Shown here: positions 54,431 through 64,000 of the stretch, piece by piece | Numbering within the stretch: position 1 is the stretch's first letter | Layout: the number at the start of each line of letters is the position of its first letter | From: Gonocerus acuteangulatus | Lineage: Eukaryota; Arthropoda; Insecta; Hemiptera; Coreidae | DNA length: 64,000 bases | Assembly (NCBI GenBank): GCA_946811695.1 | Contig: OX328128.1 | Location: 23,718,758-23,782,757 of the forward strand | Direction of reading: 5' to 3' | The notes under the pieces: generated by a model | Databases searched by the model: none | The model's input: only the letters and a program-made list of their open reading frames with translations | What the model was told of the DNA's origin: nothing | Translations under genes and position numbers: made by a program

Positions 54431-54555
54431 AGTGTTTTGTTTTTTAAGTTCACTTTCTGTTCACGGAAAGGATCTGAGGATCTAATAATAAATTCATAAA
54501 AAAATTTTAATAAACAATACCGAATTTTTTTTTATTTATTGTTATTACTTTTTAT

Positions 54556-54560
<5 letters not shown>

Positions 54561-54631
<71 letters not shown>
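54561..54631. repeat. (TA)n microsatellite
   Basis: About 35 uninterrupted TA units. Confidence 0.95.
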
Positions 54632-54633
<2 letters not shown>

Positions 54634-56034
54634 AATTGTTTAAACATTCTAGCAAAAGATCAACTCCAGAGTTTCAATAAATGTAATATATTCATATACA
54701 TGTATCCCTGAGTGAATATTGCATATTGGTTTCTGGGGTTAATTGGATTCCACTCCTTCGCGATTGCGGTATTCAGGAATTCGTCCAATACAAATTCATA
54801 CAAACAGCAAATATAAAAAATACAATAAAATCTATTGCATAGTTCACTCCAAAATACATACTCCGCAATCTGGCAATCGGAATTAATCCACTTCAGCATT
54901 TTTTTTAATATTTGCTGTTTTGTTATTTATTAAACATCAGGCGGAATGTCATAGATGACGCGCAGGAATTATTAAATATGTTTTATGAATCCCAGCTCTT
55001 CTAGTTTACTCAGAAACCTATAAAAATCAAATTTGACATTTCTAGCGCGGTTCCTCCCTCCCTCCATATATATTTATCTATTTGCATAATAAGCCAAAGC
55101 TGTTATATTTTCGCCTTCGACTAAATTTGTTTTTACAAAATGTAGAAAAAGCCGATAATGAAACAGCTTATATTTAATATAAATGTAAGCACAAATTTGA
55201 TTTTGAAACAACCAATTTGTTATGATTATTAACAAAGAAAATAGAACAAATAAGAAACGAATCAATACAGAAATGGGACGACAGCACCATATAAATTTGA
55301 TATGTATCCAAATTTTTATTTTCTGTTTATTTTTATTCACATTTGTTTTGTTTTACGAATTTAAATTTTTTGTATATATTTTTATTTGATGTTCTCTTCT
55401 TAAATTCAATCCAATAATTTTTAAATGTAATTGTTATTCTTAAGTTTCTAAAATGTCCCAAAGTAAAATTTTTTGTTTTTCTTCAACCATTAACACTTGA
55501 CAATTTTAAAATAACACAATTCATATTACATTCATGCATGAATCGGATAACATATTTATATAATTTCAAACTAATTACTCATAAAACATGTCAATGGAAC
55601 GATTCAACTGACCAGACTGTACATTACTGCACTGCCCCATGAGAACATCAACATTCAGGACGGCCCACTAACCAAACCTGACTTATTTCTTAAATATTTC
55701 AGGAATTTGATAAATTTATTAAGAAATTTAGCTTCAAACATTTAATCAACTTAGCTGTATGTACAGATATGGTTTATCTTATTATTATGTATCTCAATAT
55801 TTTCTCTTTCTTTTTGTTTTTATTTTAGTATTATTTTCATTTTTTTTTTTTTTATTGAGTATTTACATTACTTGTTAAATATTGAGTTATACGTATCCAA
55901 AAAGTATGCAATACGTTATCAAAATAAATTCCCATGATGGAAGGTAAATCCAACGTTGAAAACAAGAAGGAAGAAAACAGATGTGTAAAATTAAGTAGTT
56001 CTTGAAGGAGGCATCTGGTGACTTGAAACATGTA
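54632..56034. other. Intronic DNA, one repeat terminus
   Basis: At 55042-55068 CTAGCGCGGTTCCTCCCTCC matches the AGTCCG-family terminal hairpin in reverse. The rest is AT-rich and nothing was recognised. Confidence 0.4.
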
Positions 56035-56042
56035 GAGCACTA
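56035..56042 (+). repeat. Left target duplication of truncated LINE
   Basis: GAGCACTA, repeated at 60561-60568 directly beyond the other end of the LINE fragment. Confidence 0.75.
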
Positions 56043-59000
56043 TTTTTTTATTGGCTTATTTTACACAGATGTACTATATACACGTTGAAGAAAATAGGAA
56101 AAGTAAAACAAAATAAAAATAATACAGAATTTGGAAGAAGCCAACTAGAGTCGAGTAACAAATATTTTAATGATTACAATAGGATCGGCTAAGTAAGTTT
56201 ATCTCGAGGCAACTGTCTCTTAAGCCGCCTGGGAGGATTGTCTGGATGGGATTGGGAAGATTAGGCCAGACCTTCAGGATTAGGATGGTGGGACAATTTA
56301 GAGTGGAACGTTTGGAAACGGGTTTTAGCAAGGTCAGGGACAAATGGAATGTTAAAGTCATTGTGAAGAGTTTTGTTTGTTACATAGAATGGGGCATTTA
56401 CAATTTTACATTTTACTGGAATTTGGAGTGGAACGTTCGGAAACGGGTTTTAGCAAGGTCAGGGACAAATGGAATGTTAAAGTCATTGTGAAGAGTTTTG
56501 TGTGTTACTTAGAATGGGGCATTTACAATTTTACGTTTTACTGGAATTTGGAGTGGAACGTTCGGAAACGGGTTTTAGCAAGGTCAGGGACAAATGGAAT
56601 GTTAAAGTCATTGTGAAGAGTTTTGTTTGTTACATAGAATGGGGCATTTACAATTTTACGTTTTACTGGAATTTGGAGTGGATCGTTCGGAAACGGGTTT
56701 TAGCAAGGTCAGGGACAAATGGAATATTAAAGCCATTGTGAAGAGTTTTGTTTGTTACATAGAATGGGGCATTTACAATTTTACGTTTTACTGGAATTTG
56801 GAGTGGAACGTTCGGAAACGGGTTTTAGCAAGGTCAGGGACAAATGGAATGTTAAAGTCATTGTGAAGAGTTTTGTTTGTTACATAGAATGGGGCATTTA
56901 CAATTTTACGTTTTACTGGAATTTGGAGTGGATCGTTCGGAAACGGGTTTTAGCAAGGTCAGGGACAAATGGAATGTTAAAGTCATTGTGAAGAGTTTTG
57001 TTTGTTACATAGAATGGGGCATTTACAATTTTACGTTTTACTGGAATTTGGAGTGGATCGTTCGGAAACGGGTTTTAGCAAGGTCAGGGACAAATGGAAT
57101 ATTAAAGCCATTGTGAAGAGTTTTGTTTGTTACATAGAATGGGGCATTTACAATTTTACGTTTTACTGGAATTTGGAGTGGAACGTTCGGAAACGGGTTT
57201 TAGCAAGGTCAGGGACAAATGGAATGTTAAAGTCATTGTGACGAGTTTTGTTTGTTACATAGAATGGGGCATTTACAATTTTACGTTTTACTGGAATTTG
57301 GAGTGGAACGTTCGGAAACGGGTTTTAGCAAGGTCAGGGAAAAATGGAATGCTAAAGTCATTGTGAAGAGTTTTGTTTGTTACATAGAATGGGGCATTTA
57401 CAATTTTACGTTTTACTGGAATTTGGAGTGGATCGTTCGGAAACGGGTTTTAGCAAGGTCAGGGACAAATGGAATGTTAAAGTCATTGTGACGAGTTTTG
57501 TTTGTTACATAGAATGGGGCATTTACAATTTTACGTTTTACTGGAATTTGGAGTGGATCGTTCGGAAACGGGTTTTAGCAAGGTCACGGACAAATGGAAT
57601 GTTAAAGTCATTGTGACGAGTTTTGTTTGTTACATAGAATGGGGCATTTACAATTTTACGTTTTACTGGAATTTGGAGTGGATCGTTCGGAAACGGGTTT
57701 TAGCAAGGTCAGGGACAAATGGAATGTTAAAGTCATTGTGACGAGTTTTGTTTGTTACATAGAATGGGGCATTTACAATTTTACGTTTTACTGGAATTTG
57801 GAGTGGAACGTTCGGAAACGGGTTTTAGCAAGGTCAGGGAAAAATGGAATGCTAAAGTCATTGTGAAGAGTTTTGTTTGTTACATAGAATGGGGCATTTA
57901 CAATTTTACGTTTTACTGGAATTTGGAGTGGAACGTTCGGAAACGGGTTTTAGCAAGGTCAGGGACAAATGGAATGTTAAAGTCATTGTGAAGAGTTTTG
58001 TTTGTTACATAGAATGGGGCATTTACAATTTTACGTTTTACTGGAATTTGGAGTGGATCGTTCGGAAACGGGTTTTAGCAAGGTCAGGGACAAATGGAAT
58101 ATTAAAGCCATTGTGAAGAGTTTTGTTTGTTACATAGAATGGGGCATTTACAATTTTACGTTTTACTGGAATTTGGAGTGGATCGTTCGGAAACGGGTTT
58201 TAGCAAGGTCAGGGACAAATGGAATGTTAAAGTCATTGTGAAGAGTTTTGTTTGTTACATAGAATGGGGCATTTACAATTTTACGTTTTACTGGAATTTG
58301 GAGTGGAACGTTCGGAAACGGGTTTTAGCAAGGTCAGGGAAAAATGGAATGCTAAAGTCATTGTGAAGAGTTTTGTTTGTTACATAGAATGGGGCATTTA
58401 CAATTTTACGTTTTACTGGAATTTGGAGTGGATCGTTCGGAAACGGGTTTTAGCAAGGTCAGGGACAAATGGAATGTTAAAGTCATTGTGACGAGTTTTG
58501 TTTGTTACATAGAATGGGGCATTTACAATTTTACGTTTTACTGGAATTTGGAGTGGAACGTTCGGAAACGGGTTTTAGCAAGGTCAGGGACAAATGGAAT
58601 GTTAAAGTCATTGTGAAGAGTTTCGTTTGTTACATAGAATGGGGCATTTACAATTTTACGTTTTACTGGAATTTGGAGTGGATCGTTCGGAAACGGGTTT
58701 TAGCAAGGTCAGGGACAAATGGAATGTTAAAGTCATTGTGACGAGTTTTGTTTGTTACATAGAATGGGGCATTTACAATTTTACGTTTTACTGGAATTTG
58801 GAGTGGAACGTTCGGAAACGGGTTTTAGCAAGGTCAGGGACAAATGGAATGTTAAAGTCATTGTGAAGAGTTTCGTTTGTTACATAGAATGGGGCATTTA
58901 CAATTTTACGTTTTACTGGAATTTGGAGTGGAACGTTCGGAAACGGGTTTTAGCAAGGTCAGGGAAAAATGGAATGCTAAAGTCATTGTGAAGAGTTTTG

Positions 59001-60560
59001 TTTGTTACATAGAATGGGGCATTTACAATTTTACGTTTTACTGGAATTTGGAGTGGAACGTTCGGAAACGGGTTTTAGCAAGGTCAGGGAAAAATGGAAT
59101 GCTAAAGTCATTGTGAAGAGTTTTGTTTGTTACATAGAATGGGGCATTTACAATTTTACGTTTTACTGGAATTTGGAGTGGATCGTTCGGAAACGGGTTT
59201 TAGCAAGGTCAGGGACAAATGGAATGTTAAAGTCATTGTGACGAGTTTTGTTTGTTACATAGAATGGGGCATTTACAATTTTACGTTTTACTGGAATTTG
59301 GAGTGGATCGTTCGGAAACGGGTTTTAGCAAGGTCAGGGACAAATGGAATGTTAAAGTCATTGTGACGAGTTTTGTTTGTTACATAGAATGGGGCATTTA
59401 CAATTTTACGTTTTACTGGAATTTGGAGTGGAACGTTCGGAAACGGGTTTTAGCAAGGTCAGGGAAAAATGGAATGCTAAAGTCATTGTGAAGAGTTTTG
59501 TTTGTTACATAGAATGGGGCATTTACAATTTTACGTTTTACTGGAATTTGGAGTGGATCGTTCGGAAACGGGTTTTAGCAAGGTCAGGGACAAATGGAAT
59601 GTTAAAGTCATTGTGAAGAGTTTTGTTTGTTACATAGAATGGGGCATTTACAATTTTACGTTTTACTGGAACTTGGAGTGGAACGTTCGGAAACGGGTTT
59701 TAGCAAGGTCAGGGACAAATGGAATGTTAAAGTCATTGTGAAGAGTTTTGTTTGTTACATAGAATGGGGCATTTACAATTTTACGTTTTACTGGAATTTG
59801 GAGTGGATCGTTCGGAAACGGGTTTTAGCAAGGTCAGGGACAAATGGAATGTTAAAGTCATTGTGAAGAGTTTTGTTTGTTACATAGAATGGGGCATTTA
59901 CAATTTTACGTTTTACTGGAACTTGGAGTGGAACGTTCGGAAACGGGTTTTAGCAAGGTCAGGGACAAATGGAATGTTAAAGTCATTGTGAAGAGTTTTG
60001 TTTGTTACATAGAATGGGGCATTTACAATTTTACGTTTTACTGGAATTTGGAGTGGAACGTTCGGAAACGGGTTTTAGCAAGGTCAGGGACAAATGGAAT
60101 GTTAAAGTCATTGTGAAGAGTTTTGTTTGTTACATAGAATGGGGCATTTACAATTTTACGAAGAACGTTTTACTGGAATGAGTTCTATTAATATTGGATG
60201 TTTTTGAAATACCCCAAAGTCCGTATGTCCATATTGGTCGAATGATTGTTTTGTATATCGTAGATTTATTCTGTGTCAATAAGGGTCCGAGGAGTCGTCT
60301 AAGTAGTCCGTATCTTTTGTTCAGTTCTTGTCTTTTCAGTCTCGTGTGAGGGTTCCATGTCAGTCGGCTGTCAAGGTATAATCCTAGATATCGAACCTCG
60401 TTAGATTCTGGAAGTGGAGTGTTTTCGAGTTAGTCAGAAGGACGTGATGTTCGGTTGAGTGTGAAGGTTACCTTCTTGCATTTTTCTCGATTGATTTTTA
60501 TTCTCCACTTTTCACTCCAATGTTCTATTGCGGAAGATGTTCCAAGGGGTTGGGGTGGTT
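56043..60560 (-). mobile_element. 5'-truncated Jockey-type LINE copy containing an expanded array
   Basis: Minus strand, from right to left: 60557-60165 translates to EKWRIKINREKCKKVTFTL, NEVRYLGLYLDSRLTWNPHT and GLLRRLLGP, then IYKTIIRPIWTYG, matching ORF2 of the complete LINE (about 19440-19790). The array follows (56290-60165). Then the rest of the ORF appears, ending NPPRRLKRQLPRDKLT-like and a stop near 56190, followed by a 3' UTR and an A tail at 56043-56060 with AATAAA. GAGCACTA flanks both ends. Without the array the copy would be about 770 bp. It is a typical truncated insertion, with several frame breaks. Confidence 0.9.
56290..60165 (-). repeat. 125-bp tandem array, 31 copies, derived from LINE ORF2
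   Basis: GAGTGGA(A/T)CG occurs every 125 bp exactly from 56301 to 60051, 31 times. On the minus strand each unit translates to KIVNAPFYVTNKTLHNDFNI then PFVPDLAKTRFRTFHSKFQ and a stop, closely matching IVNAPFYVSNKTLHNDLNIP and its continuation in ORF2 of the complete LINE (about 19837-19955). Because 125 is not a multiple of 3, each copy shifts frame, and the 79-codon plus-strand frames repeated along the array are shadows. Copies differ at only a few sites (AACG/ATCG, GAAGAG/GACGAG, ACAAATGGAATGTT/AAAAATGGAATGCT, AATATTAAAGCC). The right edge copy retains 7 extra bases. Confidence 0.97.
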
Positions 60561-60568
60561 GAGCACTA
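60561..60568 (+). repeat. Right target duplication of truncated LINE
   Basis: GAGCACTA, identical to 56035-56042. Confidence 0.75.
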
Positions 60569-60764
60569 AATAATGATCATTCATTAAAAATTAAAGTGTT
60601 TTAAATATATAAATATATTTATATCACCTTGTGGTAGTTCAAATGGCCACAATTTTATATTAATGTACAATCGTGTAACCCTTCCCAAACATATCTGTTA
60701 ATAATAACGTGACCTTGAAATTAAAACTATATATATACACCCACACACACACACACACACACAG
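60569..60764. other. AT-rich linker ending in (CA)n
   Basis: A (CA)11-type microsatellite occupies about 60742-60763; nothing else. Confidence 0.6.
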
Positions 60765-61354
60765 ATGGACATTAGCCTCCCGAACAATTGTCCTCCATTT
60801 TCTTCTATCCCTAGGCTTTCTTTTCCAATCACCAACTCCAATTTATCTAAGGTCCTCTTCCAGGTACTTTCGCCAGGTTTTCCTAGGACGTCCTCTCTTC
60901 CTGTTTCCTGGGAAAGTTTTTCTTGTGACCTTCTTTATGGGCGTATATAAGGGGGGCTGAGGGGGCTGCAGCCCCCCTCCCCGAAATTCTCATTTGATGG
61001 TAAAAATTTGTCATAAAAACCTAAATATATATCATAAATTAAATAAGATCGCTTAGTTAATAAAAAATAGTTTATTTTAGGTGAAATAGCGTTTTAGTTG
61101 CCTAAAACTATTTTAAATTCTAAATATTTCATACTCCATGCCCCGGAAATGGTCTCAGCCCCCCCCCCCCGAAATTTTCCCAGCCCCTCCCGAAATTATT
61201 TCCTATATACGCCCATGGCCTTCTTTATCATTCTATCGTTGGGTAACCATTCGACATGGCCAAGCCAGCTAATTGTTCTTGACTTGACGAATCTTACGTT
61301 ATCTTCATGGTTATTATGCTCATCCAGTTCTCGTTTATTCCTTATGCGCCCGAC

Positions 61355-61358
<4 letters not shown>
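60765..61358 (-). pseudogene. LINE ORF2 C-terminal fragment split by an insertion
   Basis: Minus strand reads NVRFVKSRTISWLGHVEWLP, NDRMIKKVTRKTFPGNRKRG and RPRKTWRKYLEEDLR, the GHV...GRPR..W module found at the C-terminus of many LINE polyproteins, as at 3737-4190. The element at 60939-61218 interrupts it within the codons for MIKKV; removing the insertion and one copy of the duplication restores the frame. Upstream palm and endonuclease are missing, so it is a fragment. The plus-strand frames at 60709-60960 are shadows. Confidence 0.82.
60939..61218 (+). mobile_element. CGTATATA-ended element inserted in LINE fragment, about 280 bp
   Basis: GGGCGTATATAAGGGGGGCT at the left and CTATATACGCCCATGG at the right have inverted termini. 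CCTTCTTTAT at 60929-60938 is repeated at 61219-61228, a target duplication of about 10 bp, which would suit a Mutator-like element. The interior is related to 30383-30623. It also contains a local palindrome GGGGGCTGCAGCCCCC. Confidence 0.82.

Positions 61359-61360
<2 letters not shown>

Positions 61361-61403
<43 letters not shown>
61361..61403. repeat. (TA)n microsatellite
   Basis: About 21 TA units at the end of the LINE fragment. Confidence 0.95.
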
Positions 61404-61407
<4 letters not shown>

Positions 61408-62020
61408 CGACCCTTATTGCCATGAGATATGGGTTACGACCGTTGACATATCTCGCCAGTACTTCCACATTGCGACAACAAGTTGTTTTTCCTGGCAAAA
61501 AGACATACGCTAAAATTGGTAATATTCCTCTCCGACTGGAATTATAAAATGTAAAAGTAAGATAAATACCAACCGAAGGAGAGAAAAAATAAAGTTAACG
61601 AGACAGAAAAAAACAGCGGGAGAAGAAGAAAGGAAAATGTTACAAAAATTACAGATTTTATCTCAGTAGGAACTCATTAAAAACTTAGAGGCCGCGAAAA
61701 GTTTGCATAACAAAGTAAGAAAACGAAAAAAAAAAAAATAGGAAGAAAAGGGGGAAGATAATATTAAGAAAGTGCGGACAGAATATTCTTTATTTAAAGG
61801 AAAATAAATGGGAAATGGGGTTGTTATAATAAACGAGATTATTTATATATTCTAAGTACATTAGCCTGTATTACCTGAGAGAAAGAAAAATATAAGATAA
61901 AAAATAAATTCTAAAATGTAATTACTTTTTTGTCCATTAAGCCGAATTGAAATTAATTTAGGAACTTCATAAATAATAGTTATCAAATTATCTCTTCCTA
62001 ACAAATGGATACAAAATATT
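61404..62020. other. AT-rich and A-rich DNA, nothing recognised
   Basis: Purine-rich stretch at 61570-61800. No gene or repeat identified. Confidence 0.4.
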
Positions 62021-62028
62021 GCATTATA
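62021..62028 (+). repeat. Left 8-bp target duplication of hAT-like element
   Basis: GCATTATA, repeated at 63003-63010. Confidence 0.9.
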
Positions 62029-62581
62029 CAGAGATGGGCATAATTTTATTTATAAATAAAAATACGAATTTATTCGTACTTCATATATTTGTGAATACGA
62101 ATATAAATAAATTCGTACTTCATATATTTGTGAATACGAATATAAATAAATTCGTATTCATAAGTGTGAATACGAATTTATTTTTATTCGCATCTATTAA
62201 ATATAAAAATACAAATAAAATTTTATTCGCAAATTTTTCTGCGAATAAAAATAAATTCACAGAAAAAATTGTAAATAATCACAAAAAATGTGAATATTTA
62301 CAAAAAATCAAGTGATTACAAAAAAAAATCACATTAAAATATACGAATAAAAATTTATTCACATTATAATTTGAGAATAAAAATTTATTCACAAAAAAAT
62401 TCGCAAATAAATCATGAATTTATTCGTATTAAGATGATATTACGAGAGTTATTAAAGGTGATTTTTTTTTTAAGGCTTTTAACGTCTAGGTTATTAGCGG
62501 CTAGATTTTTGTTTACACCGAGTCCGCCGCGGTACCACCAGCCATGCTGCAGGGACACAGTTTGTCATCTGTACCTCCATC

Positions 62582-62612
<31 letters not shown>

Positions 62613-63002
62613 CCTTTAATAACTCTCGTAATATCATCTTAATACGAATAAATTCATGATTTATTTGCGAATTTTATTGTGAATAAATTTTTATTCACAA
62701 ATTATAATGTGAATAAATTTTTATTCGTATATTTTAATGTGATTTTTTTTGTAATCACTTGATTTTTTGTAAATATTCACATTTTTTGTGATTATTTACA
62801 ATTTTTTCTGTGAATTTATTTTTATTCGCAGAAAAATTTGCGAATAAAATTTTATTTGTATTTTTATATTTAGTATATACGAATAAAAATAAATTCGTAT
62901 TCACACTTATGAATACGAATTTATTTATATTCGTATTCACAAATATATGAAGTACGAATAAATTCGTATTTTTATTTATAAATAAAATTATGCCCATCTC
63001 TG
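62029..63002. mobile_element. Palindromic hAT-like element with SINE-like centre, 974 bp
   Basis: Begins CAGAGATGGGCATAATTTTA and ends with its inverted match; the 8-bp GCATTATA duplication on both sides and the CAGAGATGGGC end fit hAT transposons. The inverted arms are about 430 and 390 bp; the left arm carries one extra tandem copy of a 39-bp unit (62089-62127 and 62128-62166 region). The centre (about 62463-62609) is unrelated: T run, TAACGTCTAGGTTATTAGCG (similar to the tail of SINE-2 reversed) and an A27 run. No transposase; the similar open frames on both strands are arm shadows. Confidence 0.9.
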
Positions 63003-63010
63003 GCATTATA
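63003..63010 (+). repeat. Right 8-bp target duplication of hAT-like element
   Basis: GCATTATA, identical to 62021-62028. Confidence 0.9.
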
Positions 63011-63214
63011 ATATAAAGTGAGTTGAATATTTAATAAGCAAAATAATTGTATTACAGAATAACAAATTAAAAAGAAAAAATCCTAAACTCTCTGAGCTAA
63101 AATTGAAAAACGTTGAACAGGCCATTAATGAGTATTTTAATTAAAATTACACAAAAAAAAAATTTGCTAATATATATAACCTGATTTTTATATATACATT
63201 ATATAAAAATCAGG
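63011..63214. other. AT-rich linker
   Basis: Holds the inverted pair CCTGATTTTTATAT / ATATAAAAATCAGG near 63180-63213, which starts the neighbouring repeat; otherwise nothing. Confidence 0.5.
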
Positions 63215-63812
63215 TGTTTGTCTGCCTGTTTGTTCCTTATACAAATCTACACCGTTTGAACGATTTTGAGTAAATTTGGCACACATGTAGGTCTTGATAC
63301 GGAAAGGGATTCATAGGTTTGGTCAAAATCATCTTCCAGCAGTCTGTCAGTATACCTGTTCCTTATACAAATCCACGCCGTTTGACCGATTTTGAGCAAA
63401 CATAGGACACAGGTAGGTCTTGATACGGAAAGGGATTCATAGGTTTGGTCAAAATCATCTTCCAGCAGTCTGTCAGTATACCTGTTCCTTATACAAATCT
63501 ACACCGTTTGAACGATTTTGAGCAAACATAGGACACATGTAGGTCTTGATACGGAAAGGGATTCATAGGTTTGGTCAAAATCATCTTCCAGCAGTCTGTC
63601 AGTATACCTGTTCCTTATATAAATCCACGCCGTTTGACCGATTTTGACCAAACATAGGACACAGGTAGGTCTTGATCCGGGGAGGAATTCATAGGTTAGG
63701 TCAAAATCATCTACCAGCAGTCTGCCAGTATATCTGTTCCTTATACAAATCCACACCGTTTGACCGATTTTGACCATACTTAGCAAACATGTAGGTCTTG
63801 ATCCGGGGAGTG
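63215..63812 (-). repeat. 126-bp tandem repeat, about 4.7 copies
   Basis: TTCCTTATACAAATC-type phrases begin at 63233, 63359, 63485, 63611 and 63737, an exact 126-bp spacing. Each unit contains CCGTTTGA(A/C)CGATTTTGA and GTAGGTCTTGAT(A/C)CGG. It is the reverse complement of the repeat at 41270-41765. The 95-codon minus frame 63499-63786 stays open because 126 is a multiple of 3; it is not accepted as a gene. Confidence 0.92.
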
Positions 63813-64000
63813 TTACTAGCCATAAGGGCCCAGAAGGGCAGGTGCTATAGTGGTATCTGATTCACCACCTTAAGGCATACTAGGTAGATAGTGTGGTCAG
63901 TACTTCTGGAGGCCGAATCCTACCCACGAACGAAGACACTAAAAGATAAAAATCGTTAGTGCTTGCTCGGGATTTAAACTCAGGTCCTCCAGGGTCCAGT
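63813..64000 (-). mobile_element. SINE-1 copy, internally deleted, cut by the window end
   Basis: TAAGGGCCCAGAAGGGCAGG, GATAGTGTGGTCAGTACT, then a jump to GGAGGCCGAATCC, AACGAAGACACTAAAAGAT and CTCGGGATTTAAACTCAGGT. The middle of the consensus (about 90-100 bp) is missing. The tRNA-like head lies beyond the window. Confidence 0.85.

Noticed and set aside
56377..60116. Some thirty overlapping 79-codon plus-strand open frames, as if a repetitive protein gene
   Set aside because: They are the same antisense reading of a 125-bp tandem repeat; the unit is not a multiple of 3, each frame stops after 79 codons, and the true relationship is to LINE ORF2 on the minus strand.
56290..60165. CRISPR-like regular array
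   Set aside because: Repeats are directly contiguous, with no unique spacers, in a eukaryotic intron-bearing sequence; it is a simple tandem array.
63499..63786. 95-codon minus-strand open frame with repeated VKIGQT.W..IRN phrases
   Set aside because: A by-product of a 126-bp repeat (multiple of 3). The same repeat at 41 kb, with 121-125-bp units, is not open.

Overview
The window is AT-rich, repeat-laden eukaryotic DNA with spliceosomal introns, tRNA-derived SINEs, non-LTR retrotransposons, Penelope-like remnants, mariner, Tigger-like and hAT-like elements, and many long (TA)n microsatellites. The mixture suggests an arthropod, probably an insect with a large genome; species cannot be told. 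No prokaryotic gene layout is present, and nearly all short open frames lie in repeats.

Host gene: three small Gly-X-Y exons on the + strand (31892-31953, 43397-43432, 45880-45915), each with an AG acceptor and GT donor, belong to one collagen-like gene. Its introns here are about 11.4 kb, 2.5 kb and more than 18 kb, and hold most of the mobile elements. No first or last exon of the gene was recognised.

Layout. 1-15.5 kb: AT-rich DNA with a 34-bp perfect palindrome, degraded non-LTR fragments (2915-3370, 3737-4190), a 265-bp tandem repeat (7261-7955), Penelope-like terminal sequences and small inverted-repeat elements. 15.5-20.2 kb: an almost complete Jockey-type LINE with a 15-bp target duplication, an intact 890-codon ORF2 and a frameshifted ORF1. 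20.2-31.8 kb: Penelope-like C-terminal remnant, deleted mariner, tRNA-Ile-like SINE and LINE 3' fragments. 31.8-46 kb: the collagen exons with nested mariner/Tigger-like elements, SINEs and a dispersed family (called here the AGTCCG family) carrying internal TA microsatellites. 46-56 kb: intronic DNA with two large inverted-repeat elements. 56.0-60.6 kb: a 5'-truncated minus-strand LINE copy in which a 125-bp piece of ORF2 has been amplified to 31 tandem copies. 60.6-64 kb: another LINE fragment split by a small insertion, a palindromic hAT-like element with 8-bp target duplication, a 126-bp tandem array and a SINE running off the window.

Most unusual: the 3.9-kb array is a young satellite-like expansion derived from LINE reverse-transcriptase ORF sequence. 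Second, at least six scattered sites carry a CTGANGA - stem - GAAA arrangement resembling a hammerhead ribozyme core; two lie just downstream of Penelope-like C-terminal coding remnants. Both rest on sequence reading by eye; no database search or folding was run.
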